From: Pseudomonas fulva 12-X
GTDB taxonomy: Bacteria; Pseudomonadota; Gammaproteobacteria; Pseudomonadales; Pseudomonadaceae
Direction: 5' to 3'
Length of the DNA: 64,000 nucleotides
Assembly: GCF_000213805.1 (NCBI RefSeq)
Contig: NC_015556.1
Span: 1,984,001-2,048,000, forward strand
A program made the translations under genes and the position numbers. Below the pieces are notes generated by a model. That model saw only the letters and a list, made by a program, of their open reading frames with translations, did not search any database and had not been told where the DNA came from. Each line of letters opens with the position of its first letter. Positions within the stretch are counted from its first letter, which is position 1. This document shows positions 27,281 through 36,736 of this stretch, in pieces.

Positions 27281-27480
27281 TCAGGTGTCCCTGGCTTCGG
27301 TCAGGGGTGAAACTGGGAAGTCGGTGCGCTGCCTGCAAAACGAGCAATGCCGACGCTGCCCCCGCAACGGTAAACGAGCCCAACCATGCTTCTGGCCACT
27401 GTATCCTCCGATACGGGAAGGCGGCGTGGTTCGTCGTGTTCCCTGAACGCGGCAACTCGTGAGCCCGGAGACCGGCCTGG
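27281..27480 (+). promoter_or_regulatory. Cobalamin (B12) riboswitch ahead of the cob operon
   Basis: The stretch carries the conserved elements of the adenosylcobalamin riboswitch in order: TCAGGTG...GTCAGGGGTGAAACTGGGAA, then GACGCTGCCCCCGCAACGGT, and finally the B12 box GAGCCCGGAGACCGGCCTG near 27461-27479. It lies 140 bp upstream of the cobO start. Known family behaviour is repression of downstream genes when adenosylcobalamin is bound, so it probably governs the ten-gene operon that follows. Whether control is at termination or translation is not evident. Confidence 0.92.
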
Positions 27481-27619
27481 TGCTTTTCTTAGGTTGCGCG
27501 GTGGGCGCGGCCGGTGCGCGGCCTCAGAGCCTGCCCCTGCCTGTTCCTGCGTGATCGTTTTTATCGAATGCCTGCTTGTGCCTGTATCGACGCAAGCGTA
27601 CTGGCGCCGAGGAGATCCC

Positions 27620-28255
27620 ATGAGCGAATCGACCCCATCCCCAAGCCGCGAATCGGCCGAGCGCGATGCGCGCCACAATGCCCGCATGGCGCGGAAAAAG
27701 GCGCTGATGGACGAAAAGATCGCCCAGGCCCAGGATGAATACGGCTTGCTGCTGGTGCACAGCGGCAACGGCAAGGGCAAGAGCAGTTCGGCTTTCGGCA
27801 TGGTTGCCCGCGCGCTCGGCCATGGCCTGAAGGTGGGCGTGGTGCAGTTCATCAAGGGCGGCATGGCCACCGGCGAGGAGCACTTCTTCCGGCGTTTTCC
27901 CGATGAAGTCAGCTACCACGTGATGGGCGAGGGCTACACCTGGGATACCCAGGATCGCCAGCGCGATATCGAGAAGGCACGCCTGGCCTGGGATGTTGCC
28001 AGGCAGTTGCTGAACGATCCGCAAATCGCCCTAGTGGTGCTGGACGAACTGAACATCGCCCTCAAGCACGGTTATCTGGATCTGGACGTGGTGCTGCGCG
28101 ATATCGAATCGCGCCCGGAGTTGCAGCACGTCGTGGTGACCGGTCGTGGTGCACCGCCGGCGTTGCTCGAGGCCGCCGATACGGTGACCGAAATGACTCT
28201 GGTCAAACACGCCTTCAAGGCGGGTGTTAAGGCGCAGAAGGGCGTGGAATTTTGA
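27620..28255 (+). CDS. cobO: Cob(I)yrinic acid a,c-diamide adenosyltransferase
   Basis: CobO transfers the 5'-deoxyadenosyl group of ATP to the reduced corrinoid cobalt. The 211-residue protein has the P-loop SGNGKGKSSSAFG (about 48-60), the VVQFIKGG segment and VVLDELNIALKHGYLD, typical of the CobO/BtuR family. The ATG at 27620 follows GAGGAG closely. The region upstream in the same frame is the riboswitch. It is the first gene of the cobalamin operon, and its TGA overlaps the TTG start of cobB. Confidence 0.96.
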   Translation: MSESTPSPSRESAERDARHNARMARKKALMDEKIAQAQDEYGLLLVHSGNGKGKSSSAFGMVARALGHGLKVGVVQFIKGGMATGEEHFFRRFPDEVSYHVMGEGYTWDTQDRQRDIEKARLAWDVARQLLNDPQIALVVLDELNIALKHGYLDLDVVLRDIESRPELQHVVVTGRGAPPALLEAADTVTEMTLVKHAFKAGVKAQKGVEF

Positions 28256-29574
28256 ATCCCTCTGAATCCCTTGCCCTCGAGCTTGAGCCGCGTCAGTGCC
28301 CGGCTCTGGTGATCGCCGCGCCCGCTTCGGGGCAGGGCAAGACCACCGTCACCGCTGCCCTGGCGCGTCTGCATACCCGGCAAGGCAAGCGGGTGCGGGT
28401 GTTCAAGTGTGGGCCGGACTTTCTCGATCCGATGATTCTGTCCCGTGCCAGCGGCAACCCGGTCTATCAGCTGGACCTGTGGATGGTCGGCGAAGCCGAG
28501 AGCCGCCGTCTTCTATGGGAAGCGGCGGGCGAAGCCGATCTGATTCTGATCGAGGGCGTGATGGGGCTGTTCGATGGCTCGCCGTCGGCGGCTGACCTGG
28601 CGCGCCGTTTCGGTGTGCCGGTGCTCGGGGTGATCGATGGCTCTGCCATGGCCCAGACCTTCGGCGCCCTGGCCATCGGCCTGGCCAGCTACCAGCCTGA
28701 CCTGCCGTTCTCCGGCGTGCTCGGCAACCGGGTCAATTCGGGTCGCCATAACGACCTGATCCGTGACAGTCTGCCAGCTTCGATCCGCTGGTACGGCTCG
28801 CTGCCGCGCAGTGCGGCCATCGAGCTGCCCAGTCGGCACCTCGGCCTGGTGCAGGCTGGTGAACTCGCCGACCTCGATACGCGCCTGGATACCGCGGCCG
28901 ATGCCCTGGAGCAGACGGCGACGATCACGCTGCCACCGCCGGTGACCTTCGCCGCGCCCTCGACCGAACCGCTGGCGCCGCTGCTCGCTGGCGTGAGCAT
29001 CGGTGTGGCTTTTGATGCTTCCTTCGCGTTCATCTACCAGGCCAATCTCGACCTGCTCGAGCAGATGGGCGCGACGCTGACATTCTTCAGCCCGCTGACC
29101 GACAAGGCGCTGCCCGACGTGGACAGCCTTTACCTGCCAGGCGGTTACCCGGAACTGCATCTGCAGGCGCTGGCGGCCAATCGGCCGATGATCGACGCGA
29201 TCAAGGCCCATCAGCAGGCCGGCAAGCCGCTACTCGCCGAGTGCGGCGGCATGCTGTATCTGCTCGAATCGTTGAGCGATGTCGCCGGCGAGCGCGTCGA
29301 ACTGGCCGGCCTGCTGCCTGGCTCTGCGCAGATGCAGAAGCGCCTGGTTGCCCTGGCCCTGCAAAGCGTCGAGCTGCCGGAAGGCGTGCTGCGCGGGCAC
29401 AGCTATCACCACTCGCGCCTGGAGTCTGCGTTGCTGCCGTTGGCCCGTGGCGACTGCCCGAACGACAAGCCGGTCAGCGAGGCAGTGTTCCGACTCGAGC
29501 GCCTGACCGCCTCCTACATCCATTTCTACCTGCCTTCCAATCCGCCAGCCGCTGCGGCGTTGTTTCGTCCATGA
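28252..29574 (+). CDS. cobB: Cobyrinate a,c-diamide synthase
   Basis: CobB amidates the a and c side chains of the corrin ring with glutamine and ATP. The 440-residue protein has the P-loop APASGQGKTTVT (about 23-34) and a C-terminal type 1 glutamine amidotransferase domain with the nucleophile in LAECGGM (C331) and histidines in RGHSYHHS. The start is a TTG (28252-28254) overlapping the cobO stop. No ATG lies between it and the conserved P-loop region, and AGAAGGG upstream serves as ribosome site. The gene ends in an ATGA overlap with bluB. Confidence 0.94.
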   Translation: MNPSESLALELEPRQCPALVIAAPASGQGKTTVTAALARLHTRQGKRVRVFKCGPDFLDPMILSRASGNPVYQLDLWMVGEAESRRLLWEAAGEADLILIEGVMGLFDGSPSAADLARRFGVPVLGVIDGSAMAQTFGALAIGLASYQPDLPFSGVLGNRVNSGRHNDLIRDSLPASIRWYGSLPRSAAIELPSRHLGLVQAGELADLDTRLDTAADALEQTATITLPPPVTFAAPSTEPLAPLLAGVSIGVAFDASFAFIYQANLDLLEQMGATLTFFSPLTDKALPDVDSLYLPGGYPELHLQALAANRPMIDAIKAHQQAGKPLLAECGGMLYLLESLSDVAGERVELAGLLPGSAQMQKRLVALALQSVELPEGVLRGHSYHHSRLESALLPLARGDCPNDKPVSEAVFRLERLTASYIHFYLPSNPPAAAALFRP

Positions 29575-30221
29575 GCGAGCACGCCTTCAGCGCCGAGGAG
29601 CGCGCCGCGGTCTACCGCGCCATTGCCGAGCGCCGCGACATGCGTCATTTCAGCGGTGGCGAGGTCGCGCCCGAGTTGCTCGCCCGCCTGCTCGAAGCCG
29701 CCCACCAGGCGCCCAGCGTTGGCCTGATGCAGCCGTGGCGTTTCATCCGCATCACCCGTCCGGCGCTGCGTGAAGACATTTACCGGTTGGTCGAGCGCGA
29801 GCGCCAGCTGACCGCCGAGGCTCTGGGCGAGCGCTCGGACGAATTCATGCGGCTGAAGGTCGAGGGCGTTCGCGACTGCGCCGAAGTGCTGGTGGCGGCC
29901 TTGATGGAAGGCCGCGAGGCCCACGTGTTCGGCCGGCGCACCTTGCCGGAAATGGACATGGCCTCGCTGTCCTGCGCGATCCAGAACCTGTGGCTGGCGG
30001 CCCGTGCCGAAGGCCTGGGCATGGGCTGGGTGTCGCTGTTCGACCCCGTCGCCCTGGCCGAGCTGCTGGGCATGCCGCCGGGCAGCAAGCCGGTCGCGGT
30101 GCTCTGTCTGGGACCGGTGCAGGCCTTTTACCCGGCGCCGATGCTGGCCCAGGAAGGTTGGGCGCAAGTGCGGCCGCTGCACGAACTGCTGTTCGAGGAC
30201 CGTTGGGATCAGCATGAATAA
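29571..30221 (+). CDS. bluB: 5,6-dimethylbenzimidazole synthase
   Basis: BluB fragments reduced flavin mononucleotide with oxygen to make dimethylbenzimidazole, the lower ligand of cobalamin. The 216-residue protein has a nitroreductase-like fold: RRDMRHFSGG near the N-terminus, EAAHQAPSVGLMQPWRFI for FMN binding, LSCAIQNLWLAARAEGLGMGWVS and the conserved GSKPVAVLCLG. It starts within the cobB stop codon. Its presence means this organism can make its own lower ligand aerobically and need not import it. Confidence 0.94.
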   Translation: MSEHAFSAEERAAVYRAIAERRDMRHFSGGEVAPELLARLLEAAHQAPSVGLMQPWRFIRITRPALREDIYRLVERERQLTAEALGERSDEFMRLKVEGVRDCAEVLVAALMEGREAHVFGRRTLPEMDMASLSCAIQNLWLAARAEGLGMGWVSLFDPVALAELLGMPPGSKPVAVLCLGPVQAFYPAPMLAQEGWAQVRPLHELLFEDRWDQHE

Positions 30222-30233
30222 CGAGAACCGTCC

Positions 30234-31142
30234 ATGAGCCTGATCCTCAGCGCTGTCGCGGGCGTGGCTATGGATGCCGCCCTCGGCGAGCCGAAGCGCT
30301 GGCACCCGCTGGTGGGTTTCGGCAAGCTGGCCAACCGCCTGGAGCAGCGCTTCAACCCATCCGGTGGCGGCTGGCGCAGCCATGGCGTGAGCGCCTGGTG
30401 CCTGGCGGTGCTGCCGTTGACGCTGCTTACCGTGCTGCTGGTGCAACTGCCGTGGATCGGCTGGCTGGTGCAGATCGTCGCCCTGTACGCCGCCCTGGGG
30501 CTGCGCAGCCTCGATCAGCACGCCCAGCCGGTGGCCCAGGCGCTGCGCCTGGGTGATCTGCCGGTGGCTCGCCAGCGAGTGGGCTATATGGTCAGCCGGC
30601 GTACCGAGGATCTGGACGCCACTGGCGTGGCCCGTGCGGGTACCGAGTCGGTGCTGGAGAACGGCAGCGATGCGGTGTTCGCCGCGCTGTTCTGGTTTCT
30701 CGTCGCCGGGGCGCCGGGCGTGGTGCTGTACCGCCTGAGCAACACCCTGGACGCCATGTGGGGCTACCGCAACGAGCGCTTCGAGCGCTTCGGCTGGGCC
30801 GCCGCGAAGATCGATGATCTGCTCAATTACGTGCCGGCCCGGCTGGTGGCGCTGACCTACGCCGTACTGGGTCACAGCGCCCTGGCGATGCGTTGCTGGC
30901 AGCGCCAGGCACCACGATGGGACAGCCCCAACGCCGGGCCGGTGATGGCCGCGGGAGCGGGTGCGCTGGGCGTCAGTCTCGGCGGCGCGGCGGTCTATCA
31001 CGGTGAGCTACACCAGCGCCCCGAGCTGGGCGAAGGCCCGCCGCCACGGGCGCGGGATATCGAGCGGGCGATGAACCTGGTGTGGGGCGGCGTGCTGCTC
31101 TGGTTGCTGCTGATGCTGATCGTGGAGGTGTGCATTGCTTGA
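30234..31142 (+). CDS. cobD: Adenosylcobinamide-phosphate synthase (CbiB/CobD family)
   Basis: This integral membrane protein attaches the aminopropanol phosphate side chain to adenosylcobyric acid. The 302-residue product begins with the signature [17 protein letters not shown] and has several membrane segments. [34 protein letters not shown] and [22 protein letters not shown]... are the conserved loops, of which I quote parts only as markers. It starts 12 bp after bluB and overlaps the TTG start of cobC by eight bases. Confidence 0.94.
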   Translation: MSLILSAVAGVAMDAALGEPKRWHPLVGFGKLANRLEQRFNPSGGGWRSHGVSAWCLAVLPLTLLTVLLVQLPWIGWLVQIVALYAALGLRSLDQHAQPVAQALRLGDLPVARQRVGYMVSRRTEDLDATGVARAGTESVLENGSDAVFAALFWFLVAGAPGVVLYRLSNTLDAMWGYRNERFERFGWAAAKIDDLLNYVPARLVALTYAVLGHSALAMRCWQRQAPRWDSPNAGPVMAAGAGALGVSLGGAAVYHGELHQRPELGEGPPPRARDIERAMNLVWGGVLLWLLLMLIVEVCIA

Positions 31143-32127
31143 GCACGGCGGGCGGTTGCGCAAGGCGGCGCTTCGCTATGGTATTGCGCTGGGCGACTGG
31201 CTGGACCTTTCGACCGGCGTGGCGCCATACGGCCTGCCGCTTCCGGAAATTCCCGCGCAAGCCTGGAACCGCCTGCCGGAGCAGGACGACGGCCTGGAAA
31301 CCGCCGCCTGCGCCTATTACGGCGCTGCCGACCTGCTGCCAGTGGCCGGCTCCCAGGCGGCGATCCAGTGCCTGCCGCGGCTGCGCCGCGAGGCACGGGT
31401 CGGCATCGTCTCGCCGGCCTACGCCGAGCACGCGGCGGCCTGGCAGCGTGAAGGGCATCGGGTGCTGGAGATCAGCGAGGCCGGCGTCAATCGCGCCCTG
31501 GAACGGATCGACGTGCTCTTGCTGGTCAACCCCAACAACCCTACCGGGCGGCGGTTTTCCCCCGAGCAGCTGTATGCCTGGCATGCGCGTCTGGCCGAGC
31601 GGGGCGGCTGGCTGATCGTCGATGAAGCCTTTGTCGACTGCACCCCGGAGCAAAGCCTGGCGGCCCATGCACAATTGCCAGGGCTGATCGTGCTGCGCTC
31701 GTTCGGCAAGTTCTTCGGCATGGCTGGTGCCCGCCTGGGCTTCGTGCTGGCCGAACGCACGCTGCTCGATGAGTTGGAAGAAATGCTCGGGCCCTGGACG
31801 ATCAGCGGCCCCACCCGCTGGTTGGCGACTCGAATGCTTGAGGATAAAGGCGCTCAGCAGTTTCAGCGTCAGCGCCTGATCAGCGATGGCCAGCGTCTGG
31901 CTGGCTTGCTCCGTGAGCAGGGCCTGACGCCCACCGGCGGCTGCGCGATGTTCCAGTGGCTGGCCAGCGAGCACGCCGCGCTGCTGCATGAGTTCCTGGC
32001 CTGCAACGGCATCCTCACCCGGCTGTTCGAGCGCCCGGCCAGCATTCGTTTCGGCCTGCCGCCCGACGAGGCCGGCTGGCAGCGCCTGGCCGCGGCGCTA
32101 CAGGTCTTTGCCGAGGAGGCGCGATGA
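31135..32127 (+). CDS. cobC: L-threonine-O-3-phosphate decarboxylase (PLP-dependent)
   Basis: This class I/II aminotransferase-fold enzyme makes (R)-1-amino-2-propanol phosphate for the CobD step. In the 330 residues the PLP-binding lysine is K192 in [15 protein letters not shown], with [10 protein letters not shown] and VDEAFVDC as further cofactor contacts; [11 protein letters not shown] is the typical N-terminal segment. The start is TTG at 31135 with a strong GGAGGTG upstream, and the coding region overlaps cobD by eight bases. It ends in an ATGA overlap with cobQ. Confidence 0.92.
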   Translation: MLEHGGRLRKAALRYGIALGDWLDLSTGVAPYGLPLPEIPAQAWNRLPEQDDGLETAACAYYGAADLLPVAGSQAAIQCLPRLRREARVGIVSPAYAEHAAAWQREGHRVLEISEAGVNRALERIDVLLLVNPNNPTGRRFSPEQLYAWHARLAERGGWLIVDEAFVDCTPEQSLAAHAQLPGLIVLRSFGKFFGMAGARLGFVLAERTLLDELEEMLGPWTISGPTRWLATRMLEDKGAQQFQRQRLISDGQRLAGLLREQGLTPTGGCAMFQWLASEHAALLHEFLACNGILTRLFERPASIRFGLPPDEAGWQRLAAALQVFAEEAR

Positions 32128-33608
32128 GTCATTTGCAAGTCGGCGCCACGCTGATGGTGCAGGGCACCACGTCGGACGCGGGCAAGAGCACCCTGGTGAC
32201 CGCCCTGTGCCGCTGGTTGCAGCGCCAGGGCGTCAGCGTGGCGCCGTTCAAACCCCAGAACATGGCGCTCAACAGCGCGGTGACCGCCGACGGTGGCGAG
32301 ATCGGCCGTGCCCAGGCGGTGCAGGCCCAGGCCTGTGGCCTGCCGGCGCACACCGACATGAACCCGGTGTTGCTCAAGCCCAACAGCGACACCGGCGCCC
32401 AGGTGATCATCCATGGCCAGGCCGTCGGCAACATGAATGCCGTGGCCTATCACGACTACAAGCGCGTCGCCCGTGAAGCGGTGCTGGCGTCTCACGCTCG
32501 CCTGCGGGCGAACCACCAGGTGGTGATGGTCGAGGGTGCCGGCTCGCCGGCCGAAATCAACCTGCGCGCCAACGATATCGCCAACATGGGGTTCGCCGAG
32601 TCGGTCGACTGCCCGGTGATCCTGATCGCCGATATCGACAAGGGCGGCGTTTTCGCCCATCTGGTCGGCACTCTGGAGCTACTGTCGCCGAGCGAGCAGG
32701 CGCGCCTCAAGGGCTTCGTGATCAACCGGTTTCGCGGTGATATCGCCTTGCTCAAACCGGGGCTGGACTGGCTCGAGCAGCGCACCGGCAAACCGGTGTT
32801 GGGCGTGCTGCCGTACCTGATGGATTTCCATCTGGAGGCCGAGGACGCCATCGACCGGCGTCAGGTGAGCAAGGCCGATCAGGTGCTCAAGGTGGTAGTG
32901 CCGGTGTTGCCGCGGATCAGCAACCACACCGATTTCGATCCGCTGCGCCTGCACCCACAGGTGGAGCTGACCTTCGTCGGCCCCGGCGAAGCCATTCCGC
33001 CGGCCGACCTGATCATCCTGCCCGGCTCCAAGAGCGTACGCGCCGACCTCGCCTTCCTGCGCAGCGGCGGCTGGGCGGCGGCCATCGACCGGCACCTGCG
33101 CTACGGCGGCAAGTTGCTGGGCATTTGTGGCGGCTTGCAGATGCTCGGGCGCCGGGTCGAGGACCCGCAAGGGCTGGAAGGGCCGGCGGGTGGCAGCGAC
33201 GGCTTCGGCCTGCTGCAGATCGATACCGTGCTGGAACCGCACAAACAGCTGCGCAACGTCAGTGGCCGGCTGTGCCTGGACGATGCCGCCATCAGCGGCT
33301 ACGAAATCCATGCCGGGGTAACTGCTGGCGCCGGCCTGCAGCGCGCCGCGGTTAGGCTCGACGATGGCCGCAGCGATGGCGCGCTGAGCGAAGATGGCCA
33401 GGTCATGGGCACCTATTTGCATGGGCTGTTCGAGTCCTCGGCGGCGTGCAGCGCATTGCTGCGTTGGGCCGGGCTGCGTGACGTGCAGACCGTGGATTAC
33501 CATGCGCTGCGCGAGCGCGACATCGAGCGCCTCGCCGATCTGGTCGAAAATCATCTGGATACGGCCGCCTTGCGTGCGCTCTGTGGTCTGACCAAGGAGG
33601 CGCACTAG
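32124..33608 (+). CDS. cobQ: Cobyric acid synthase
   Basis: CobQ amidates side chains b, d, e and g of adenosylcobyrinic acid diamide. The 494-residue protein has a synthetase domain with the P-loop [12 protein letters not shown] near residues 14-25 and a C-terminal triad-family amidotransferase-like domain with C335 in [11 protein letters not shown] and a histidine in [10 protein letters not shown]. It starts in the cobC stop codon. The stop codon is directly followed by the ATG of cobU with no spacer. Confidence 0.96.
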   Translation: MSHLQVGATLMVQGTTSDAGKSTLVTALCRWLQRQGVSVAPFKPQNMALNSAVTADGGEIGRAQAVQAQACGLPAHTDMNPVLLKPNSDTGAQVIIHGQAVGNMNAVAYHDYKRVAREAVLASHARLRANHQVVMVEGAGSPAEINLRANDIANMGFAESVDCPVILIADIDKGGVFAHLVGTLELLSPSEQARLKGFVINRFRGDIALLKPGLDWLEQRTGKPVLGVLPYLMDFHLEAEDAIDRRQVSKADQVLKVVVPVLPRISNHTDFDPLRLHPQVELTFVGPGEAIPPADLIILPGSKSVRADLAFLRSGGWAAAIDRHLRYGGKLLGICGGLQMLGRRVEDPQGLEGPAGGSDGFGLLQIDTVLEPHKQLRNVSGRLCLDDAAISGYEIHAGVTAGAGLQRAAVRLDDGRSDGALSEDGQVMGTYLHGLFESSAACSALLRWAGLRDVQTVDYHALRERDIERLADLVENHLDTAALRALCGLTKEAH

Positions 33609-34130
33609 ATGCGTGAGCTGATTCTGGGTGGCGCCCGCTCGGGCAAGAGTCGCCTAGCCGAACGCCTGGCTGCCGAGTCCGGGCTGGAGGTCGTGTATAT
33701 CGCCACCAGCCAACCGCTCGACGGCGAGATGAACAGCCGCATCCGTTCGCACCGTGACCGCCGCCCGGTCGAGTGGGGGCTGGTCGAGGAGCCTCTAGCG
33801 CTGGCGCGAGTACTCGAAGACCAGGCTCTGCCAGGGCGTTGTCTGCTGGTCGACTGCCTGACCCTGTGGCTGACCAACCTGCTGATGCTGGACGATGAGG
33901 CGCATCTCGACCGCGAGTGCGACGCGCTGCTGGCGGGTCTGCAAACCTTGCCCGGTCGGGTGATTCTGGTCAGCAACGAAACCGGACTTGGCGTGGTGCC
34001 GATGGGCGAGCTGACCCGCCGTTACGTGGATACCGCCGGTTTGCTGCACCAGGCCGTGGCCGAACGCTGCGAGCGCGTGGTGTTTACCGTGGCCGGCTTG
34101 CCGATGATTCTCAAGGGAGACCCGTTATGA
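33609..34130 (+). CDS. cobU: Bifunctional adenosylcobinamide kinase/adenosylcobinamide-phosphate guanylyltransferase
   Basis: Called CobU in enterobacteria and CobP in pseudomonads, this enzyme phosphorylates adenosylcobinamide and then attaches GMP. The 173-residue protein has the P-loop GGARSGKS (7-14), the active-site histidine region RSHRDRRP and the conserved [12 protein letters not shown] and [18 protein letters not shown]. It follows cobQ without a gap and ends in an ATGA overlap with cobT. Confidence 0.95.
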   Translation: MRELILGGARSGKSRLAERLAAESGLEVVYIATSQPLDGEMNSRIRSHRDRRPVEWGLVEEPLALARVLEDQALPGRCLLVDCLTLWLTNLLMLDDEAHLDRECDALLAGLQTLPGRVILVSNETGLGVVPMGELTRRYVDTAGLLHQAVAERCERVVFTVAGLPMILKGDPL

Positions 34131-35182
34131 CCCTCGACTGGTGGCTCAACCCCACGCAGCCGCTTGACCCGGTGGCGCGCGACAAGGCTGCAGCTCGCCA
34201 GGGCCAGTTGACCAAACCGGCCGGCTCGCTTGGTGAACTGGAGCGCCTGGCGGTGCACCTGGCAGCGCTACAGGGCCGTGAGCGGCCGCTGATCGACAAG
34301 GTGTGGATCGCCATTTTCGCCGGTGACCACGGCGTGGTCGCCGAAGGCGTCTCTGCCTATCCGCAGGCGGTGACCGGGCAGATGCTGCGCAACTTCGTTG
34401 CCGGCGGGGCGGCGATCAGCGTGCTGGCCCGTCAGTTGGGCGCTGCCCTGGAAGTGACCGATCTGGGCACTGCCGAGCCGCTCGAACCGTTGCCCGGCGT
34501 GCGCCATCTGCAAGTCGGCGCGGGTACCGCCAACCTGATGCGCGAGGCGGCGATGACCCCGGCCCAGGCGCTGATCGCCATGCAGGCCGGGCGCGACAGC
34601 GTGATCCGGGCAGCCGAGCAGGGGCATGAGCTGTTCATTGGCGGCGAAATGGGGATCGGCAATACCACTGCCGCCACGGCGCTGGCCTGCCTGCTGCTCG
34701 ACTGCCCGGTCGGCGAGCTGGTCGGGCCGGGCACTGGCCTGGCAGCGGCCGGTGTTGCCCACAAGGCGCAAGTGATCGAAACGGCCCTGAAACTGCACCA
34801 GGGGGCTGCCAGTGAGCCCATGGAAGCGTTGCGCTGCCTGGGCGGCTTCGAGATCGCCGCATTGACCGGCGCCTACCTGGCCTGCGCCCAGCAGGGCGTG
34901 GTGGCACTGGTCGATGGTTTCATCTGCAGCGTCGCGGCCTTGCTGGCGGTGCGGCTGAACCCGGCCTGCCGCGACTGGCTGCTGTTCTCCCACCAGAGCG
35001 CCGAGCCTGGCCATCAGCGGGTGCTCGCTGCGTTGCAGGCCACGCCCATCGTCAGCCTCGGGCTACGTCTGGGCGAGGGCAGTGGCGCGGCGCTGGTGGT
35101 GCCGATGCTGCGCCTGGCCTGTGCGCTGCATAACGGCATGGCCACCTTCGCCGAAGCAGCGGTTGCGGATCGCCCGGCGTGA
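34127..35182 (+). CDS. cobT: Nicotinate-nucleotide:dimethylbenzimidazole phosphoribosyltransferase
   Basis: CobT activates dimethylbenzimidazole to alpha-ribazole phosphate. The 351-residue protein has [10 protein letters not shown] near residue 25, [17 protein letters not shown] near 65, [13 protein letters not shown] near 170 and the catalytic glutamate E317 in [10 protein letters not shown], the same number as in the Salmonella enzyme. With bluB in the same operon, both synthesis and activation of the lower ligand are encoded together. It overlaps cobU (ATGA) and the next gene (GTGA). Confidence 0.96.
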   Translation: MTLDWWLNPTQPLDPVARDKAAARQGQLTKPAGSLGELERLAVHLAALQGRERPLIDKVWIAIFAGDHGVVAEGVSAYPQAVTGQMLRNFVAGGAAISVLARQLGAALEVTDLGTAEPLEPLPGVRHLQVGAGTANLMREAAMTPAQALIAMQAGRDSVIRAAEQGHELFIGGEMGIGNTTAATALACLLLDCPVGELVGPGTGLAAAGVAHKAQVIETALKLHQGAASEPMEALRCLGGFEIAALTGAYLACAQQGVVALVDGFICSVAALLAVRLNPACRDWLLFSHQSAEPGHQRVLAALQATPIVSLGLRLGEGSGAALVVPMLRLACALHNGMATFAEAAVADRPA

Positions 35183-35745
35183 TCCTGCATCTGCTGCGCC
35201 ACGGCGAGACCGAGCAGGGCGGTGGCCTGCGTGGCAGCCTCGACGATGCCCTGACCGAGGCAGGCTGGGCGCAGCTGCGCGCGGCCGTGGAGGCCTATGA
35301 ACACTGGGATGCGCTGGTCAGCTCGCCGCTGCAGCGCTGTGCGCGGTTTGCCGAGGAGCTGGCGGCTGCCCGCGACCTGCCGCTGCAATTCGAACCGGGT
35401 CTGCAGGAACTGCATTTCGGCGAGTGGGAAGGGCGCACGGCCGCGCAACTGATGGAAACCGATGCGGATGATCTTGGCCGCTTCTGGGCCGATCCCTACG
35501 GGTTCACGCCACCGGGCGGCGAGCCACTGCCGGCTTTCGAAACGCGGGTATTGGATGCGCTGCAACGATTGCACGCCGAGTACCCCGAGCAGCAATTGCT
35601 GGTGGTCACCCATGGCGGCGTGATACGCCTGTTGCTGGCCAGGGCGCGGGGTTTACCGCGCGAGCAACTGCTGCAGGTCAGCGTGGCCCACGGCCAGCGC
35701 GTGCACCTGCAGTTCGATGGGCACGGGTTACAGGAACTGTCATGA
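35179..35745 (+). CDS. Alpha-ribazole-5'-phosphate phosphatase (histidine phosphatase family)
   Basis: This 188-residue histidine phosphatase (named cobC in enterobacteria, a name used here for the decarboxylase) dephosphorylates the nucleotide loop or its precursor. It has the RHGE motif (R7-E10), the second basic site in [14 protein letters not shown], the acid motif ELHFGEWEG and the histidine in [12 protein letters not shown]. The start is a GTG inside the cobT stop codon. It overlaps cobS by four bases. Confidence 0.9.
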   Translation: MILHLLRHGETEQGGGLRGSLDDALTEAGWAQLRAAVEAYEHWDALVSSPLQRCARFAEELAAARDLPLQFEPGLQELHFGEWEGRTAAQLMETDADDLGRFWADPYGFTPPGGEPLPAFETRVLDALQRLHAEYPEQQLLVVTHGGVIRLLLARARGLPREQLLQVSVAHGQRVHLQFDGHGLQELS

Positions 35746-36470
35746 CGCCATTGTGGATCGCTCTGCAATTTCTCACCCGTTTGCCGGTGCGCCTGGCGGG
35801 CATGCCCACGCCGCAGCAGATGGGCCGTTCGCTGCTGTTCTATCCAGTGGTAGGCGTGGTGATCGGTGGGTTCTTGCTCGTTGCCATTCATCTTCTCGAC
35901 GGTGCCCCGGTGCCTTTGCAGGCAGCTTTGTTGCTGACCCTCTGGGTAGGGCTGACCGGAGCCTTGCACCTCGATGGCCTGGCCGATAGCGCCGACGCCT
36001 GGATGGGCGGCTTCGGTGACCGCGAGCGCACCCTGGCGATCATGAAGGATCCGCGCAGCGGCCCGATTGCCGTGGTGGTGCTGGCATTGCTGCTGCTGCT
36101 CAAGTTCACCGCCTTGCTGGCACTGCTCGAACAGGGTGATCACCTCGCGTTGCTGCTGGCGCCGGTGCTGGGGCGAGGGGCGCTGCTGGCGCTGTTTCTC
36201 TACACACCTTACGTGCGACCCGGCGGGCTGGGCGATGCGCTGAAAACCCATTTGCCGCACTCCAGCGCTTTGGTCGTGGTGGCCGTTACCACGTTGCTCG
36301 GCCTGCTGCTCGGCGGTTTCTGGGTGATGGTGGCGGTAACGGGCGTCTTCCTGTGGCTGCGCCGGATGATGCAACAACGCCTGGGCGGCACGACCGGCGA
36401 TACGGCGGGTGCGTTGCTGGAAGTGATCGAGTGCGCGGTGCTGCTCGCTGCGGCGCTGCAGGTCAGTTAA
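35742..36470 (+). CDS. cobS: Adenosylcobinamide-GDP ribazoletransferase (cobalamin synthase)
   Basis: CobS joins adenosylcobinamide-GDP and alpha-ribazole to complete cobalamin at the inner membrane. The 242-residue protein is very hydrophobic and has the signature HLDGLADSADAWMGG (about 77-91) with metal-binding aspartates, plus MKDPRSGPIAVVVL. It is the last gene of the operon. Its stop codon TAA (36468-36470) is part of the TTAA target duplication of mobile element 4, which therefore marks the exact 3' end of the cluster. Confidence 0.95.
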   Translation: MTPLWIALQFLTRLPVRLAGMPTPQQMGRSLLFYPVVGVVIGGFLLVAIHLLDGAPVPLQAALLLTLWVGLTGALHLDGLADSADAWMGGFGDRERTLAIMKDPRSGPIAVVVLALLLLLKFTALLALLEQGDHLALLLAPVLGRGALLALFLYTPYVRPGGLGDALKTHLPHSSALVVVAVTTLLGLLLGGFWVMVAVTGVFLWLRRMMQQRLGGTTGDTAGALLEVIECAVLLAAALQVS

Positions 36471-36668
36471 AGCCTGTGCATGATCTTCCGGCCCAGGTCC
36501 GCCGATTTTGGTAGCTAAGTGGCGGGAGCGGCCGTCCACCTATCCTGTGGGAACGGACCATGCCCGTGATTTTTCGCGGGCATGGCCCGCTCCCACAATG
36601 GATCAGTGATGTTCGCTTCTGCCTCGAAGTTACCGCTTCAGCGCATAAAGATCGTGAACAGGATTTAA
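36467..36668. mobile_element. MITE-like element 4, 194 bp, TTAA duplication, REP core, inverted orientation
   Basis: The interior runs 36471-36664. The left end AGCCTGTGCATGATC and the reverse complement of the right end (ATCCTGTTCACGATC) pair, and TTAA flanks both sides (36467-36470, 36665-36668). The right half read in reverse (ATCCTGTTCACGATCTTTAT..., then GCGGTAACTTC) matches the left half of element 1, so this copy is inverted relative to it. The REP-like palindrome CATGCCCGTGATTTTTCGCG... is present. Confidence 0.75.
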
Positions 36669-36736
36669 GCCCGAACGGCACAGTGTTCGGCTTTCGCCCG
36701 ATTCGGCAGCGAATAGCTTGTTAAAGCCAAATTACG

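Noticed and set aside
27386..27619. N-terminal extension of cobO
   Set aside because: This stretch is the 3' half of the cobalamin riboswitch and its spacer; the ATG at 27620 has the ribosome site and begins the conserved region.
29526..31001. 491-codon minus-strand frame across bluB and cobD
   Set aside because: Antisense shadow of two clear cobalamin genes with overlapping operon junctions.
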